DNA of 64,000 nucleotides from Paraclostridium tenue (GCF_039521565.1 NZ_BAAACP010000006.1:62001-126000); one strand, 5' to 3'; shown: positions 10,208 to 19,551, counted from the first letter of the stretch. Made by a program: numbers and translations. Notes: a model not told the origin generated them from the letters alone.

Positions 10208-11908
10208 ATGCAAGATTTTAAAATAGAAGTAGCTAAATCTTTAAAAGAAAAAATAGAAGATTTAACATTAGAAGAAATAATTGGATTAATAGAAGTACCA
10301 CCAAATAGTGAAATGGGAGATTATGCATTCCCATGCTTTAGATTAGCAAAAGTATTTAGAAAAGCGCCTAATATGATAGCAGCTGATATAGCACAAAGTA
10401 TAGAAGCTAATGAAGCTATATCAAAAGTTGAACCAGCAGGAGGATATGTTAACTTTTTCGTTAATAAATCTCAATTAGCTAAAACTGTTATAAATGATGT
10501 TTTAACTAAAGGTAAAGATTATGGACACAGTGATTTAGGAAAAGATAAAACTGTAGTAATAGATTTCTCATCTCCTAACATAGCTAAGCCATTCCATATA
10601 GGACACATAAGAACTACAGTTATAGGTAATGCTTTATACAAAATATATGATTCTCAAGGATATAATACTGTAAGAGTAAATCATCTTGGGGATTATGGAA
10701 CTCAATTTGGTAAGCTTATAGTTGCATTTAAAAAATGGGGAAGTAAGGAAGCTGTTGAAGCTAACCCAATACCTGAGTTATTAAAATTATACATACAATT
10801 CCATGATGAAGCTGAAAAACATCCAGAAATGGAAGATGAAGCTAGAGCTTGGTTTACAAAATTAGAAAATGGAGATAAAGAAGCTGTTGATTTATGGCAA
10901 TGGTTTAGAGATGAAAGTTTAAAAGAATTCTCTAGAGTTTATGACTTACTAGATATAGAATTTGATTCATATGCAGGAGAAAGTTTCTACTCAGATAAAA
11001 TGGATAGAGTAATAGATATAATAAAGGATAAAGATTTATTAAAAGAATCTGAAGGAACTAATATAGTTGATTTAGAAGAATATAATATGCCTCCAGCACT
11101 TATAACTAAAAAAGATGGATCTACATTATATATGACTAGAGATTTAGCAGCTGCATTATACAGAAAAGAAAACTATGATTTTGAAAAATGTATATATGTA
11201 GTTGGATCTCAACAAAGTTTACACTTCCAACAATTATTTAAAGTTTTAGAATTAGTTGGATTTGATTGGGCTAAAGATATGGTACATGTTCCATTTGGTA
11301 TGGTTGCATTAGAAGAAGGTACTATGTCTACAAGAAAAGGTAGAGTAGTTTTCTTAGAAGATGTTTTAAAACAAGCTATAGAAAAAACAAAAGAAACAAT
11401 GCTTGCTAAAAATCCTAATGCTAAGAATGTAGATGAAATAGCTAAACAAGTTGGAGTTGGAGCAGTAGTATTCCAAGAATTATCTAATAGTAGAATAAAA
11501 GATTATACATTCTCTTGGGAGAGAACTTTAAGCTTTGAAGGTGAAACAGGACCATATGTACAATATACACATGCTAGATGTTGTTCAGTTTTAAGAAAAG
11601 CTAATATGGAAGTAAGTACAGATATAGATTATAATTTATTAACTGATGCTGATAGTTCGGAAGTAATAAAATTAATAGCATCATTTAATAAAAATATATT
11701 AGTAGCGTTAAGAAAAAATGAACCACATATAGTAACAAGATTTGTATTAGACTTAGCTCAAGCATTTAATAAATTCTATCATGAAAATCCAATATTAGTT
11801 GATGATATAGAAGTTAAAAAGGCTAGAGTAGCTTTAGTTGCAGCTACTAAACAAACTATAGAAAATGCTCTTGCATTATTAGGTATGAGTGCACCAGAAA
11901 GAATGTAA
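10208..11908 (+). CDS. argS: Arginine--tRNA ligase
   Basis: This 566-aa class I synthetase charges tRNA-Arg with arginine. Seen are the N-terminal Add1 domain (about 1-95), the HIGH motif as FHIGHIRT (about 129-136), the KMSKS-equivalent MSTRKGR (about 373-379), and a DALR anticodon-binding domain ending in LLGMSAPERM, the classical ArgS C-terminus. The SD is AAGGAAGGAG. A Spo0A-box and a predicted small RNA follow directly. Confidence 0.97.
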   Translation: MQDFKIEVAKSLKEKIEDLTLEEIIGLIEVPPNSEMGDYAFPCFRLAKVFRKAPNMIAADIAQSIEANEAISKVEPAGGYVNFFVNKSQLAKTVINDVLTKGKDYGHSDLGKDKTVVIDFSSPNIAKPFHIGHIRTTVIGNALYKIYDSQGYNTVRVNHLGDYGTQFGKLIVAFKKWGSKEAVEANPIPELLKLYIQFHDEAEKHPEMEDEARAWFTKLENGDKEAVDLWQWFRDESLKEFSRVYDLLDIEFDSYAGESFYSDKMDRVIDIIKDKDLLKESEGTNIVDLEEYNMPPALITKKDGSTLYMTRDLAAALYRKENYDFEKCIYVVGSQQSLHFQQLFKVLELVGFDWAKDMVHVPFGMVALEEGTMSTRKGRVVFLEDVLKQAIEKTKETMLAKNPNAKNVDEIAKQVGVGAVVFQELSNSRIKDYTFSWERTLSFEGETGPYVQYTHARCCSVLRKANMEVSTDIDYNLLTDADSSEVIKLIASFNKNILVALRKNEPHIVTRFVLDLAQAFNKFYHENPILVDDIEVKKARVALVAATKQTIENALALLGMSAPERM

Positions 11909-11923
11909 TATATCTTATATACA

Positions 11924-11971
11924 TTTGTCGAAAAATAATGCTTTACATCTAAATTTCGGTTATTGTATAAT
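11924..11971 (+). promoter_or_regulatory. Spo0A box and sigma-A promoter of a predicted small RNA
   Basis: TTTGTCGAAAA (11924-11934) contains an exact 0A box, TGTCGAA. It ends 7 nt before the -35 TTTACA (11942-11947), which is separated by 18 nt from the -10 TATAAT (11966-11971). A 0A box just upstream of -35 is the arrangement used for activation by phosphorylated Spo0A. The site lies wholly after the argS stop. Confidence 0.65.
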
Positions 11972-11977
11972 TATATT

Positions 11978-12095
11978 AAGAAATAGCTCGATAGTTGAGC
12001 TAGTAAAAATCAAAAGAGATATATGGAAGTAGAGTATCGATAGTATTCTACTCCCCCCCTACATTTACGGCAGCTAACAGCTGCCTATTTTTTTT
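11978..12095 (+). ncRNA. Predicted C-rich small RNA downstream of argS
   Basis: A promoter, three stem-loops and a terminator bound a transcript of about 118 nt with no ORF. Stem 1 is TAGCTC/GAGCTA (11984-12002). Stem 2 is 9 bp with one G-U (12028-12036 with 12044-12052). A single-stranded run of seven C (12053-12059) follows. Stem 3 is the terminator GGCAGCT/AGCTGCC with a T-tract. An exposed C-run between hairpins is the usual seed of Firmicute small RNAs that block SD sequences. The 5' end is estimated from the -10. Confidence 0.65.
12069..12095 (+). terminator. Terminator of the C-rich small RNA
   Basis: A perfect 7-bp GC-rich stem (12069-12075 with 12079-12085) with loop AAC is followed by TATTTTTTTT. 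Confidence 0.85.
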
Positions 12096-12163
12096 AAAAA
12101 GTATACTAAGTTAATTAATTGATAAAACTATAAAGTAGTTTATACGTTAGGAAGGTAGTATTT

Positions 12164-13087
12164 ATGAAAGAGGATTTATTAAAGAAAGCATATATAAATG
12201 CATTTGGTATAGAGAATAAATATATTAAAGATATGATTATTTTAAATACTAAGTCTTTAGTTGATGATATAACTCAAAGATACGTAAAAATAGATAAAAA
12301 TAGATTAAAAGATGAATTATTATATTATAAATTTTATGGACAAAAATTAAAAGATTTGAATATAATAAATATTTTACTTCCAATTATTATATCAAATACA
12401 AATATGAAAAAAAGTGAATTAGAAGTATTAAAGGTTATTAAATATCATGTTTTATATAATAAGGTTAATGAGTATATGAATGATTACATATTAGCTAGTT
12501 TAATATATAATACATTAATTCACTCTATAGTTGAAAATTCGGATATAGAATATGAAGATTTAATGCAAAAGATAAAAACTGTTATAATTGAATTTAATCA
12601 TAATATGGATAAATCAGAAGTTATAAAATTTGAAATGAAGAGAATTCAAACTATACAAGCTATAGATAGATACATAGACCTTAAAGTAAGTGACTACGAA
12701 AATACTAATATAATAACAAACTTATTAAACTCTATATATGATGTTTACATAGAAGATAGAGAAGTTAGCTTAGATGGTATAAAAAGCATAAAAAAATCTA
12801 TATTATCTATTCTCAATTTAAATATTGAAAGTAATATAGACAATATAGATTTTATAAACTCTATGTCAGAATATATTATAAAACTTAGGAAATATAAGAT
12901 ATCTAAAAAAGAATATAATATAAAATCTGACCCAAGATATTTAATAAACTTAGAAATTGGAGATGTAAAATCTGATCCAATACTAAACAATATAAAAGTT
13001 GTATCAAAAGATTTTTCTAACAATATATTGACTATTAATTTGGTATCAAAATCTGGTAATTATAGCTTTAAATTTAGAAAAGCTTAA
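12164..13087 (+). CDS. Hypothetical protein, 307 aa
   Basis: I do not recognise this protein. It is 307 aa, very rich in Ile, Asn, Lys and Tyr, mostly helical in appearance, with no signal peptide, membrane helix, Cys cluster or nucleotide-binding motif. The last 50 residues look more beta-rich (repeated SDP, then NNILTINLVSKSG). It has a good SD (GGAAGG) and starts 68 nt after the small-RNA terminator, so it is transcribed separately. Its 3' end overlaps the convergent 66-aa gene by 4 nt. Confidence 0.7.
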   Translation: MKEDLLKKAYINAFGIENKYIKDMIILNTKSLVDDITQRYVKIDKNRLKDELLYYKFYGQKLKDLNIINILLPIIISNTNMKKSELEVLKVIKYHVLYNKVNEYMNDYILASLIYNTLIHSIVENSDIEYEDLMQKIKTVIIEFNHNMDKSEVIKFEMKRIQTIQAIDRYIDLKVSDYENTNIITNLLNSIYDVYIEDREVSLDGIKSIKKSILSILNLNIESNIDNIDFINSMSEYIIKLRKYKISKKEYNIKSDPRYLINLEIGDVKSDPILNNIKVVSKDFSNNILTINLVSKSGNYSFKFRKA

Positions 13088-13284
13088 TTATCAGATTCTA
13101 AATATTCAACAAAAACTTCTTCTTTAGTGCTTGTTAGAAAACAAAGTTCTTTTATAAGGCTGTTTCTAAGGTCGATGAAATCTTCTAAATTAGTATTTTC
13201 ATAGGTATATTCTAATGCTTTTACAATAAGCAATAAATCTCTTTTAGATAGTGCATCAATAGATACTTTGTCGAACAATTTCAT
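13084..13284 (-). CDS. Hypothetical small protein, 66 aa
   Basis: This 66-aa acidic, helical protein begins MKLFDKVSIDALSKRDLL and has no known motif. An SD AAGGAAG lies 8 nt before the ATG. The gene converges on the 307-aa gene with overlapping stops. It is divergent from the radical SAM gene across a 182-nt AT-rich gap. The SD and clean reading support a real gene; its function is unknown. Confidence 0.6.
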   Translation of the reverse strand: MKLFDKVSIDALSKRDLLLIVKALEYTYENTNLEDFIDLRNSLIKELCFLTSTKEEVFVEYLESDN

Positions 13285-13466
13285 AAAAAACTTCCTTTCA
13301 TGTGTAATTTAGTGATTAAGAAAATATATAATAAGATATAATTCTACAACAATATAAAAAAACCTTCTTTTTATATACATAATATTATAAATAAAAATCA
13401 TACATATAGTATTTTAACAAAAATAGACGATTAAAGCTAAAAAAATTAACAAAAGAGGTGAATTAA

Positions 13467-15227
13467 TTGAAAATACTTTTAACTACGTTAAATTCAAAAT
13501 TTATACACACAAACTTAGCAATAAGATATCTAAAACAAATGGTAAAAGATATTGAAGATATAAATGTAGATATAAGAGAATATACAATAAACAATGAACT
13601 AGATTTTATATTAAAAGATATATATACAAATAATTATGATGTTATATTATTTTCAACATATATATGGAATGTAAATGATATAGTTAAGTTATGCAATAAC
13701 TTAAAGAAAGTTAAACCAAATATAAAAATAGCTTTAGGTGGACCAGAAGTAACTTATGACAGTGAAGAAGCTATGAAAAAATATGATTTTATAGATTATA
13801 TACTTTATGGGGAAGGAGAACTTATATTTAGAGATTTTACAAAGCATCTTATAGGTGATATGAAAATAGAAGACGTTGATGGAATAGTTTATAGAAATAA
13901 TGATTCTATTATAACTAATAAACCTATGAAACTTTTAGAAAATCTAGATTTAATACCTAGTCCTTATGAAGAATTAGATAAAAAAGAATATGAAAATAGA
14001 ATTGTATATTATGAAACATCGAGAGGTTGTCCTTTTAACTGTCAGTACTGTTTATCTTCAGCAATAGAAGGATTAAGATATTTTAGTATAGATAGAGTAA
14101 AAAAAGATTTAAAGAAACTTATATATGCTAGAGTATCTCAAATCAAGTTTATAGATAGAACATTTAATGCAAATAAAAAATTTGCAATGGAAATAATGAA
14201 ATTTTTAATGGAAAATGATAACGGGTATACAACATATCATTTTGAAGTTACAGCACACTTATTAACTGATGATATGTTAGAATTTTTAAAAGACTGTAAA
14301 GAAGGTCTATTCCAATTTGAAATAGGAGTTCAATCTACAAATGAAAAAGTATTAGATGCTGTAGGTAGAAGAGATGATTTTAAAAAATTATCATATGTAG
14401 TTCAAAAGATAGCATCATTTAGAAATATACATCAACATCTAGATTTGATAGCAGGATTACCATATGAAGATTATAGTAGCTTTGAAAACTCATTTAATGA
14501 TGTATTTAATCTAGGAATAGAGCATTTACAATTAGGTTTCTTAAAAATGATAAAAGGTACAGGAATTAGAAATCAAGCAGATGAACATGAATTTAGATAT
14601 AAAGATTATCCTCCATATGAAGTTTTATATAATAAATATATAAGTTACAATGAGATATTAAAATTAAAAGATATAGAAGAAATATTAGAAAGATACTTTA
14701 ACTCTAAAAACTTTGTTCTTTCAATGAGATATATAATACATAATTATTATAAAGAAAGTCCTTTTAAGTTTTTTGAGGAGTTTGCAACATATTTCAATGA
14801 TAATGGATATTTCAATGCATCACAAGGAAAGAATCAATTATATAAGATATTAGTAGATTTCTATACAGATAAAATTAATATAGAAACTGAATTATTTAAA
14901 GAAATTGTAAAGTATGATTATATATCTTTAGGAAAAACATCTAATGTGCCTGCATTTATGGATAAAGTAGAAGTAGATGATTTTAAGAATAGATGCCATT
15001 TATTTTTACAAAATGAAGAAAATATATTAAAATATATACCTAGATTTGAAAATACTCCTGCAAAACAAATAATAAAATATGTTCATTTTGAGACATTTAA
15101 GTATGATATATTACAATTAAAGAAAAATATAACTGCTAAATTACAACCAAAAGAAAGTATAATATTATTTGTTTATGATGATAAAAAGGTGTTTGAGAAA
15201 TCTAAATCATACACGGTGGAAATATAG
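13467..15227 (+). CDS. B12-binding domain radical SAM protein (DUF4080 type)
   Basis: This is a 586-aa protein. Residues about 1-130 form a cobalamin-binding-like Rossmann domain (MKILLTTLNSKFIHTNLAIR; LFSTYIWN; LGGPEVTYD). The radical SAM core follows, with Cys188, Cys192 and Cys195 in RGCPFNCQYC. The C-terminal part resembles DUF4080. Such proteins usually perform methylation or other carbon chemistry with adenosylmethionine, but this subfamily has no assigned substrate. The start is TTG with the SD AGAGGTG. A TPR gene follows after 10 nt, probably in the same operon. Confidence 0.85.
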   Translation: MKILLTTLNSKFIHTNLAIRYLKQMVKDIEDINVDIREYTINNELDFILKDIYTNNYDVILFSTYIWNVNDIVKLCNNLKKVKPNIKIALGGPEVTYDSEEAMKKYDFIDYILYGEGELIFRDFTKHLIGDMKIEDVDGIVYRNNDSIITNKPMKLLENLDLIPSPYEELDKKEYENRIVYYETSRGCPFNCQYCLSSAIEGLRYFSIDRVKKDLKKLIYARVSQIKFIDRTFNANKKFAMEIMKFLMENDNGYTTYHFEVTAHLLTDDMLEFLKDCKEGLFQFEIGVQSTNEKVLDAVGRRDDFKKLSYVVQKIASFRNIHQHLDLIAGLPYEDYSSFENSFNDVFNLGIEHLQLGFLKMIKGTGIRNQADEHEFRYKDYPPYEVLYNKYISYNEILKLKDIEEILERYFNSKNFVLSMRYIIHNYYKESPFKFFEEFATYFNDNGYFNASQGKNQLYKILVDFYTDKINIETELFKEIVKYDYISLGKTSNVPAFMDKVEVDDFKNRCHLFLQNEENILKYIPRFENTPAKQIIKYVHFETFKYDILQLKKNITAKLQPKESIILFVYDDKKVFEKSKSYTVEI

Positions 15228-15237
15228 GAGGTATAAA

Positions 15238-16383
15238 GTGAGATTTAGAAGTGAGAAATATATACTAAAAAAAGCGGAAGAATTAGCATTTTTAAGAATA
15301 AAAAATGAAGCAGAATTTAATTTAAAAGGATATGAATTCCCTAAAGATGGGCTAGATGTACCTATAAAAAATGATGTATTAGTAAAAGGTATAAAAACTA
15401 ACACAGCTCAAAATGGGTTAAGTTCAATGTCTATAGCTGACGCTATGATATATATTATGGGAATTGATAGTAAGTTTAAACTTAATGATGAGTATAAAAA
15501 ATTTTTAGAGGCTATACAAAAGAATCTAGATTTAGATTTAAAAGCATATATGGGATATATGTCTAGAAAGTATTTTGAAGCTGGAGAATATACAGATTCT
15601 TTAATATACTTAAAATGTAGTGTAAGTTTATATCCTAATGATGTAAATGCTCTTTATCATTATGCTATAGTTTGCCAAGAATTAGCTAAACAACATCAAA
15701 AAAATGGTGATGAACAACCTATGGAAGCATTTTTACTAGATGCTATAGAAGCATTAGAAAAAGTTAGAGATTTAGATGAGTCATTTGCACTAGCATACTA
15801 TCATTTAGGGTATCATTATTATAATCAAAATCAGTATATAAAAAGTAAAGTTACATGGGAAGAAGCAATCAAGTTAGGATTACCAGAAGACTTATGTGGT
15901 GAGATACAAGAACTTATAGGAAAAATGGATTTTAAAGTTCAATATGAAGAAGGATATAATTTAGTGTTCCAAGGGAAAAATGAAGAAGGACTAGAAAAAT
16001 TGCTTCCATTAGCAGATGAGCATGGAGACTGGTGGAATCTTTTATTTATGATAGGATTAGCTTATAGAAATATGAATGATATAGGGCAAGCTCAAAAATA
16101 TTTTGAAAAGATACTTATAATAAGACCAAATCAAGTGGATACATTAGTTGAGTTAGGTCTTTGTGAGGCTTCAAATTATAATATGAAAGGTGCTATAGAA
16201 TATTTTGAGAAAGCTGCTAAGTTAAAAAAAGAAGACCCAGAAATACTTTGTAATTTAGGTATGGCTTATTTAAACGATGGAGATTTAGATAATGCTATTT
16301 ATTACATAGAAAGAGCATATGAAATAAATCCGCAAGATGAAGTAACAGTAGCATGTTTAAGAGAACTAGATAGTTACAGATAA
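15238..16383 (+). CDS. Tetratricopeptide repeat protein
   Basis: This 381-aa soluble protein has several TPR helices from about residue 120 (such as ALYHYAIVCQELAK, AYYHLGYHYYNQNQY, PQDEVTVACLREL). The start is GTG at 15238, because AGGAGG lies 7 nt before it; a longer frame upstream runs into the radical SAM gene and lacks an SD. TPR proteins are scaffolds for protein contacts. The pairing with the DUF4080 enzyme suggests a shared task of unknown nature. Confidence 0.8.
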   Translation: MRFRSEKYILKKAEELAFLRIKNEAEFNLKGYEFPKDGLDVPIKNDVLVKGIKTNTAQNGLSSMSIADAMIYIMGIDSKFKLNDEYKKFLEAIQKNLDLDLKAYMGYMSRKYFEAGEYTDSLIYLKCSVSLYPNDVNALYHYAIVCQELAKQHQKNGDEQPMEAFLLDAIEALEKVRDLDESFALAYYHLGYHYYNQNQYIKSKVTWEEAIKLGLPEDLCGEIQELIGKMDFKVQYEEGYNLVFQGKNEEGLEKLLPLADEHGDWWNLLFMIGLAYRNMNDIGQAQKYFEKILIIRPNQVDTLVELGLCEASNYNMKGAIEYFEKAAKLKKEDPEILCNLGMAYLNDGDLDNAIYYIERAYEINPQDEVTVACLRELDSYR

Positions 16384-16399
16384 TATAATCTAAATTTAT

Positions 16400-16432
16400 A
16401 AAGCTATGAGAATTTATTCTTATAGCTTTTTT
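16400..16432 (+). terminator. Terminator after the TPR gene
   Basis: A 14-bp stem (16400-16413 with 16416-16429, one G-U) ends in a run of six T. Confidence 0.8.
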
Positions 16433-16442
16433 ATTTAAATAA

Positions 16443-16472
16443 AAAGGAGTAGGAGTTAATATGTCAAATTAG
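16443..16472 (+). other. SD followed by a three-codon minigene
   Basis: A strong AAGGAGTAGGAG is followed 4 nt later by ATG TCA AAT TAG (16461-16472). This is a perfectly placed start with a stop after three codons, 75 nt before the Ptb-like gene. It may be the dead 5' end of a lost gene or a translated leader. Chance is also possible. Confidence 0.3.
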
Positions 16473-16546
16473 GTTTATTATAAGTATTAAAAATTTATAT
16501 ACATATTTATAAGTTGAAAAAAATAAGAATATAAGGGGGTGTTATA

Positions 16547-17458
16547 TTGATTAAAAATTTAAGCGATATAATAAATGAGCTAAAACTAAATGAAAAAGTT
16601 AAGTTAGCTGTAGCGGCAGCACAAGATGAAGAAGTTTTATGTGCTGTAGTAGAGGCTATGAATATGAACATAATAGAACCTATTTTAATAGGTAAAATTG
16701 ATAAAATAAAAGAAATAGCTAAAAATTTAAATTTAAATTTGAATAATGTTAATATGATTGAAGCTAGCACTTATGAAGATTGTGCTCAAATAGCTGTTAA
16801 ATTGGTAAGTAGCAAAAAAGCTGATTTTTTAATGAAAGGAATACTAGATACATCTATTTTATTAAAAGAGGTTTTAAATAAAGATTATGGATTAAGAACA
16901 GATAGTTTACTTAGCCATGTTATGATATATGATATACCAACTTATCACAAGCTACTTATACTTACAGATGGGGGCATGAATATAAATCCTTGTTATGAGC
17001 ATAAAGAAAAAATTGTTGAAAATGCAATAAAAGCATGTAAGCCACTTAAGTTTGAAAAAATTAAAGTAGCAGCCTTAGCGGCAAAGGAAAAAGTAGATTC
17101 TAAAATGCAAGCAACAATAGATGCAAAAAAATTGCAAGAATCTAGTGAAAATAAAAAGTTTGGAGAAAATATTATACTGGAAGGACCATTAGCACTTGAT
17201 TTAGCTATATCATCTGAATCAGCAAGAATAAAAGGCATAAACAGTAAAGTGTCTGGAGATGTAGATATTCTTTTAGCTCCAACAATAGAAGTTGGAAATG
17301 GAATTGGTAAATCTTTGACTTATTTTGCTGGTGCAAAATCTGCAGGAGTGGTTATGGGGGCAAAAGCGCCTATAGTTTTAGTATCAAGAGCTGATACACA
17401 TGAATCAAAATTATACTCTATAGCTTATGGAGCATTAATAGCTATGATGGAGAAATAA
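16547..17458 (+). CDS. Phosphate butyryl/acetyltransferase family protein
   Basis: This 303-aa enzyme of the PTA_PTB family transfers an acyl group between CoA and phosphate. The length fits phosphate butyryltransferase (about 300 aa) better than Pta (about 330). Typical motifs are LMKGILDT, LLILTDGGMNINP and LAPTIEVGNGIGKSLTYFAGA. The start is TTG with the SD AAGGGGG. It lies 164 nt before cooS, so it could convert acetyl-CoA from the pathway to acetyl phosphate. Substrate preference cannot be read from the sequence. Confidence 0.85.
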   Translation: MIKNLSDIINELKLNEKVKLAVAAAQDEEVLCAVVEAMNMNIIEPILIGKIDKIKEIAKNLNLNLNNVNMIEASTYEDCAQIAVKLVSSKKADFLMKGILDTSILLKEVLNKDYGLRTDSLLSHVMIYDIPTYHKLLILTDGGMNINPCYEHKEKIVENAIKACKPLKFEKIKVAALAAKEKVDSKMQATIDAKKLQESSENKKFGENIILEGPLALDLAISSESARIKGINSKVSGDVDILLAPTIEVGNGIGKSLTYFAGAKSAGVVMGAKAPIVLVSRADTHESKLYSIAYGALIAMMEK

Positions 17459-17479
17459 TATATAATGCTTGTTAAAAAA

Positions 17480-17530
17480 TTACCTAAATTATAGTGAAAG
17501 TAAAAGATATTGTTGTTATAATTTAGGTAA
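17480..17530. promoter_or_regulatory. 14-bp inverted repeat upstream of cooS
   Basis: TTACCTAAATTATA (17480-17493) is repeated exactly inverted at 17517-17530, with a 23-nt spacer. No U-run follows, so it is a poor terminator. It sits 92 nt before cooS and could be an operator for a dimeric regulator or a leader-RNA stem for the C1 operon. Confidence 0.5.
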
Positions 17531-17622
17531 ATAAAATTATTTTAAATGTAGAAATATACAAAGCTCATATATAACAACATACTCAGCTCTATTAAAAATT
17601 TTATAAAAAAGGGGATAGAAGT

Positions 17623-19551
17623 ATGGAGAAAAAGATGTTAACTATCGATTTAAACAGCCAAGAACTTATAGAAAAGGCTGAAAGAGATGGTGTAGAAACT
17701 ATGTATGACAGAAAAGTTGCAATGAAAGCTCAATGTGGATTTGGGTTACAAGGAGTATGTTGTAGAATATGTGCAGCAGGACCTTGTAGAATAACTCCTA
17801 AAACACCACTAGGGCTATGTGGAGCTGATGAACATGTTATAGTAGGTAGAAACTTTGCTAGAATGGTTGCAGCAGGAACTGCAGCTCACTCAGATCATGC
17901 TAGAGGTATAGTACATACAATGGCTATAGCTAGCAGAGATGGAAATTATACTATAAAAGATGAAGCTAAATTAAAAAACTTAGCAAAAGAATGGGGAGTA
18001 GAAACAGAAGATAGAGATATATATGATATAGCTCATGAGGTTGCAGATATAGCTTTAATGGAATTTGGAAAACCTCATGGTACATTAAAGTTTTTAAGTC
18101 ATGCTCCATATCAAAGACAAGATTTATGGAAAAAGCATAATATAGAGCCAAGATCTATAGATAGAGAAATAGTAACAATAATGCATTCAACTCATATGGG
18201 ATGTACAGCTGATATAGATAGTTTAATTAACTTATCATTAAGAACTTCATTAGCAGATGGATGGGGAGGTTCTATGATAGGAACTATATTTAGTGATATT
18301 CTATTTGGCACACCAACAGTAAGACAATCAGAGGCAAATCTAGGAGTATTAGAAGATAATAAAGTAAATATAATATTACATGGTCATGAACCTTCATTGT
18401 CAGAAATGATAGTATTGGCATCTGAAGATCCAGAACTTGTGGCATTAGCTAAAGAAGTGGGAGCAGAAGGTATAAACTTAGCAGGAATGTGTTGTACTGG
18501 TAATGAAGTAACTATGAGACATGGTGTTAGAACAGCAGGGGATTTCCATCAACAAGAATTAGCTATAATAACAGGAGCGGTTGAGGCTATGATAGTTGAT
18601 GTTCAATGTATATTCCCAGCATTAGCTAAAGTTTCTGAGTGTTACCATACAAAATTCATAACAACATCACCAAAAGCTAAGATATCAGGATCAACATATA
18701 TAGAATTTAATGAAGAAACAGCATTAGATGATGCTAAAAAAATAGTAAAAGAAGCTATACTTAACTTTAAAAATAGAGATAGAGAAAAAGTTCATATACC
18801 TCAGCTAAAATCAAGTACAACAGTTGGATTTAGTGAGCAAGCTATAATCGGTCAATTAGATAGAGTTGTAAACTCTCAAATAGACCAAACAGGAACAGTT
18901 AAACCATTAGTTGACTGTTTAAAATCAGGAGTATTAAGAGGAGTAGTAGGAGTAGTTGGATGTAATAATGCAAGAAGTGTATCAAACAAAGCTCATGTAA
19001 CTATAATGAAAGAGTTGATTAAAAATGATATCTTAGTTGTAACAACTGGATGTGGAGCTTCAGCTGCAGGTAAATTTGGACTATTAAATAAAGAAGCAAA
19101 AAGTATGGCAAGTAAAGGGCTTGCTACAGTTTGTGAATTAGTTGATATACCGCCAGTCATACACTTAGGTTCTTGTGTTGACTGTAGTAGAATATTAAGC
19201 GTTGTTTCAGAGGTTGCTAAATATCTAGATATGGATATGTGTGATATACCAGTAGCTGGTGTAGCTCCAGAATGGATGTCTGAGAAAGCTGTTGCAATAG
19301 GAACTTATGTTGTAGGTTCTGGTATAGACACTTACTTAGGTATAATGCCTCCTATAGGTGGATCATCAAAGACTGTAGAAATATTAACTCAAACATTACA
19401 AGATAGTGTTGGCGCAACATTTAAAGTCAATGAAAATCCAGAAGAATTAGCTCAAATGATAATAAATGATATAGAGAAAAAACGTGTACATTTTGAAGAA
19501 TTAGTTGCACAAAAAAATGCTGAGAAAAAAGCAGCACCAGCAGAAGCTTAA
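17623..19551 (+). CDS. cooS: Anaerobic Ni-Fe carbon monoxide dehydrogenase catalytic subunit
   Basis: This 642-aa CODH reduces CO2 to CO for acetyl-CoA synthase, or oxidises CO. The N-terminal clusters are visible: Cys38 and Cys46 (CX7C, D-cluster) and Cys47, Cys50, Cys55, Cys66 (B-cluster). C-cluster ligands appear in HGHEPSLSEM, GMCCTGNE, DVQCIFPAL, VVGCNNARS, TTGCGASAAGKFGL and LGSCVDCSRI. It is the first gene of the acetyl-CoA cluster, with SD AGGGG. CooC follows after 182 nt. Confidence 0.96.
   Translation: MEKKMLTIDLNSQELIEKAERDGVETMYDRKVAMKAQCGFGLQGVCCRICAAGPCRITPKTPLGLCGADEHVIVGRNFARMVAAGTAAHSDHARGIVHTMAIASRDGNYTIKDEAKLKNLAKEWGVETEDRDIYDIAHEVADIALMEFGKPHGTLKFLSHAPYQRQDLWKKHNIEPRSIDREIVTIMHSTHMGCTADIDSLINLSLRTSLADGWGGSMIGTIFSDILFGTPTVRQSEANLGVLEDNKVNIILHGHEPSLSEMIVLASEDPELVALAKEVGAEGINLAGMCCTGNEVTMRHGVRTAGDFHQQELAIITGAVEAMIVDVQCIFPALAKVSECYHTKFITTSPKAKISGSTYIEFNEETALDDAKKIVKEAILNFKNRDREKVHIPQLKSSTTVGFSEQAIIGQLDRVVNSQIDQTGTVKPLVDCLKSGVLRGVVGVVGCNNARSVSNKAHVTIMKELIKNDILVVTTGCGASAAGKFGLLNKEAKSMASKGLATVCELVDIPPVIHLGSCVDCSRILSVVSEVAKYLDMDMCDIPVAGVAPEWMSEKAVAIGTYVVGSGIDTYLGIMPPIGGSSKTVEILTQTLQDSVGATFKVNENPEELAQMIINDIEKKRVHFEELVAQKNAEKKAAPAEA

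Noticed and set aside
13268..13276. TTTGTCGAA as a 0A box
   Set aside because: It lies inside the 66-aa coding sequence (Phe-Asp-Lys codons), with no adjacent promoter.
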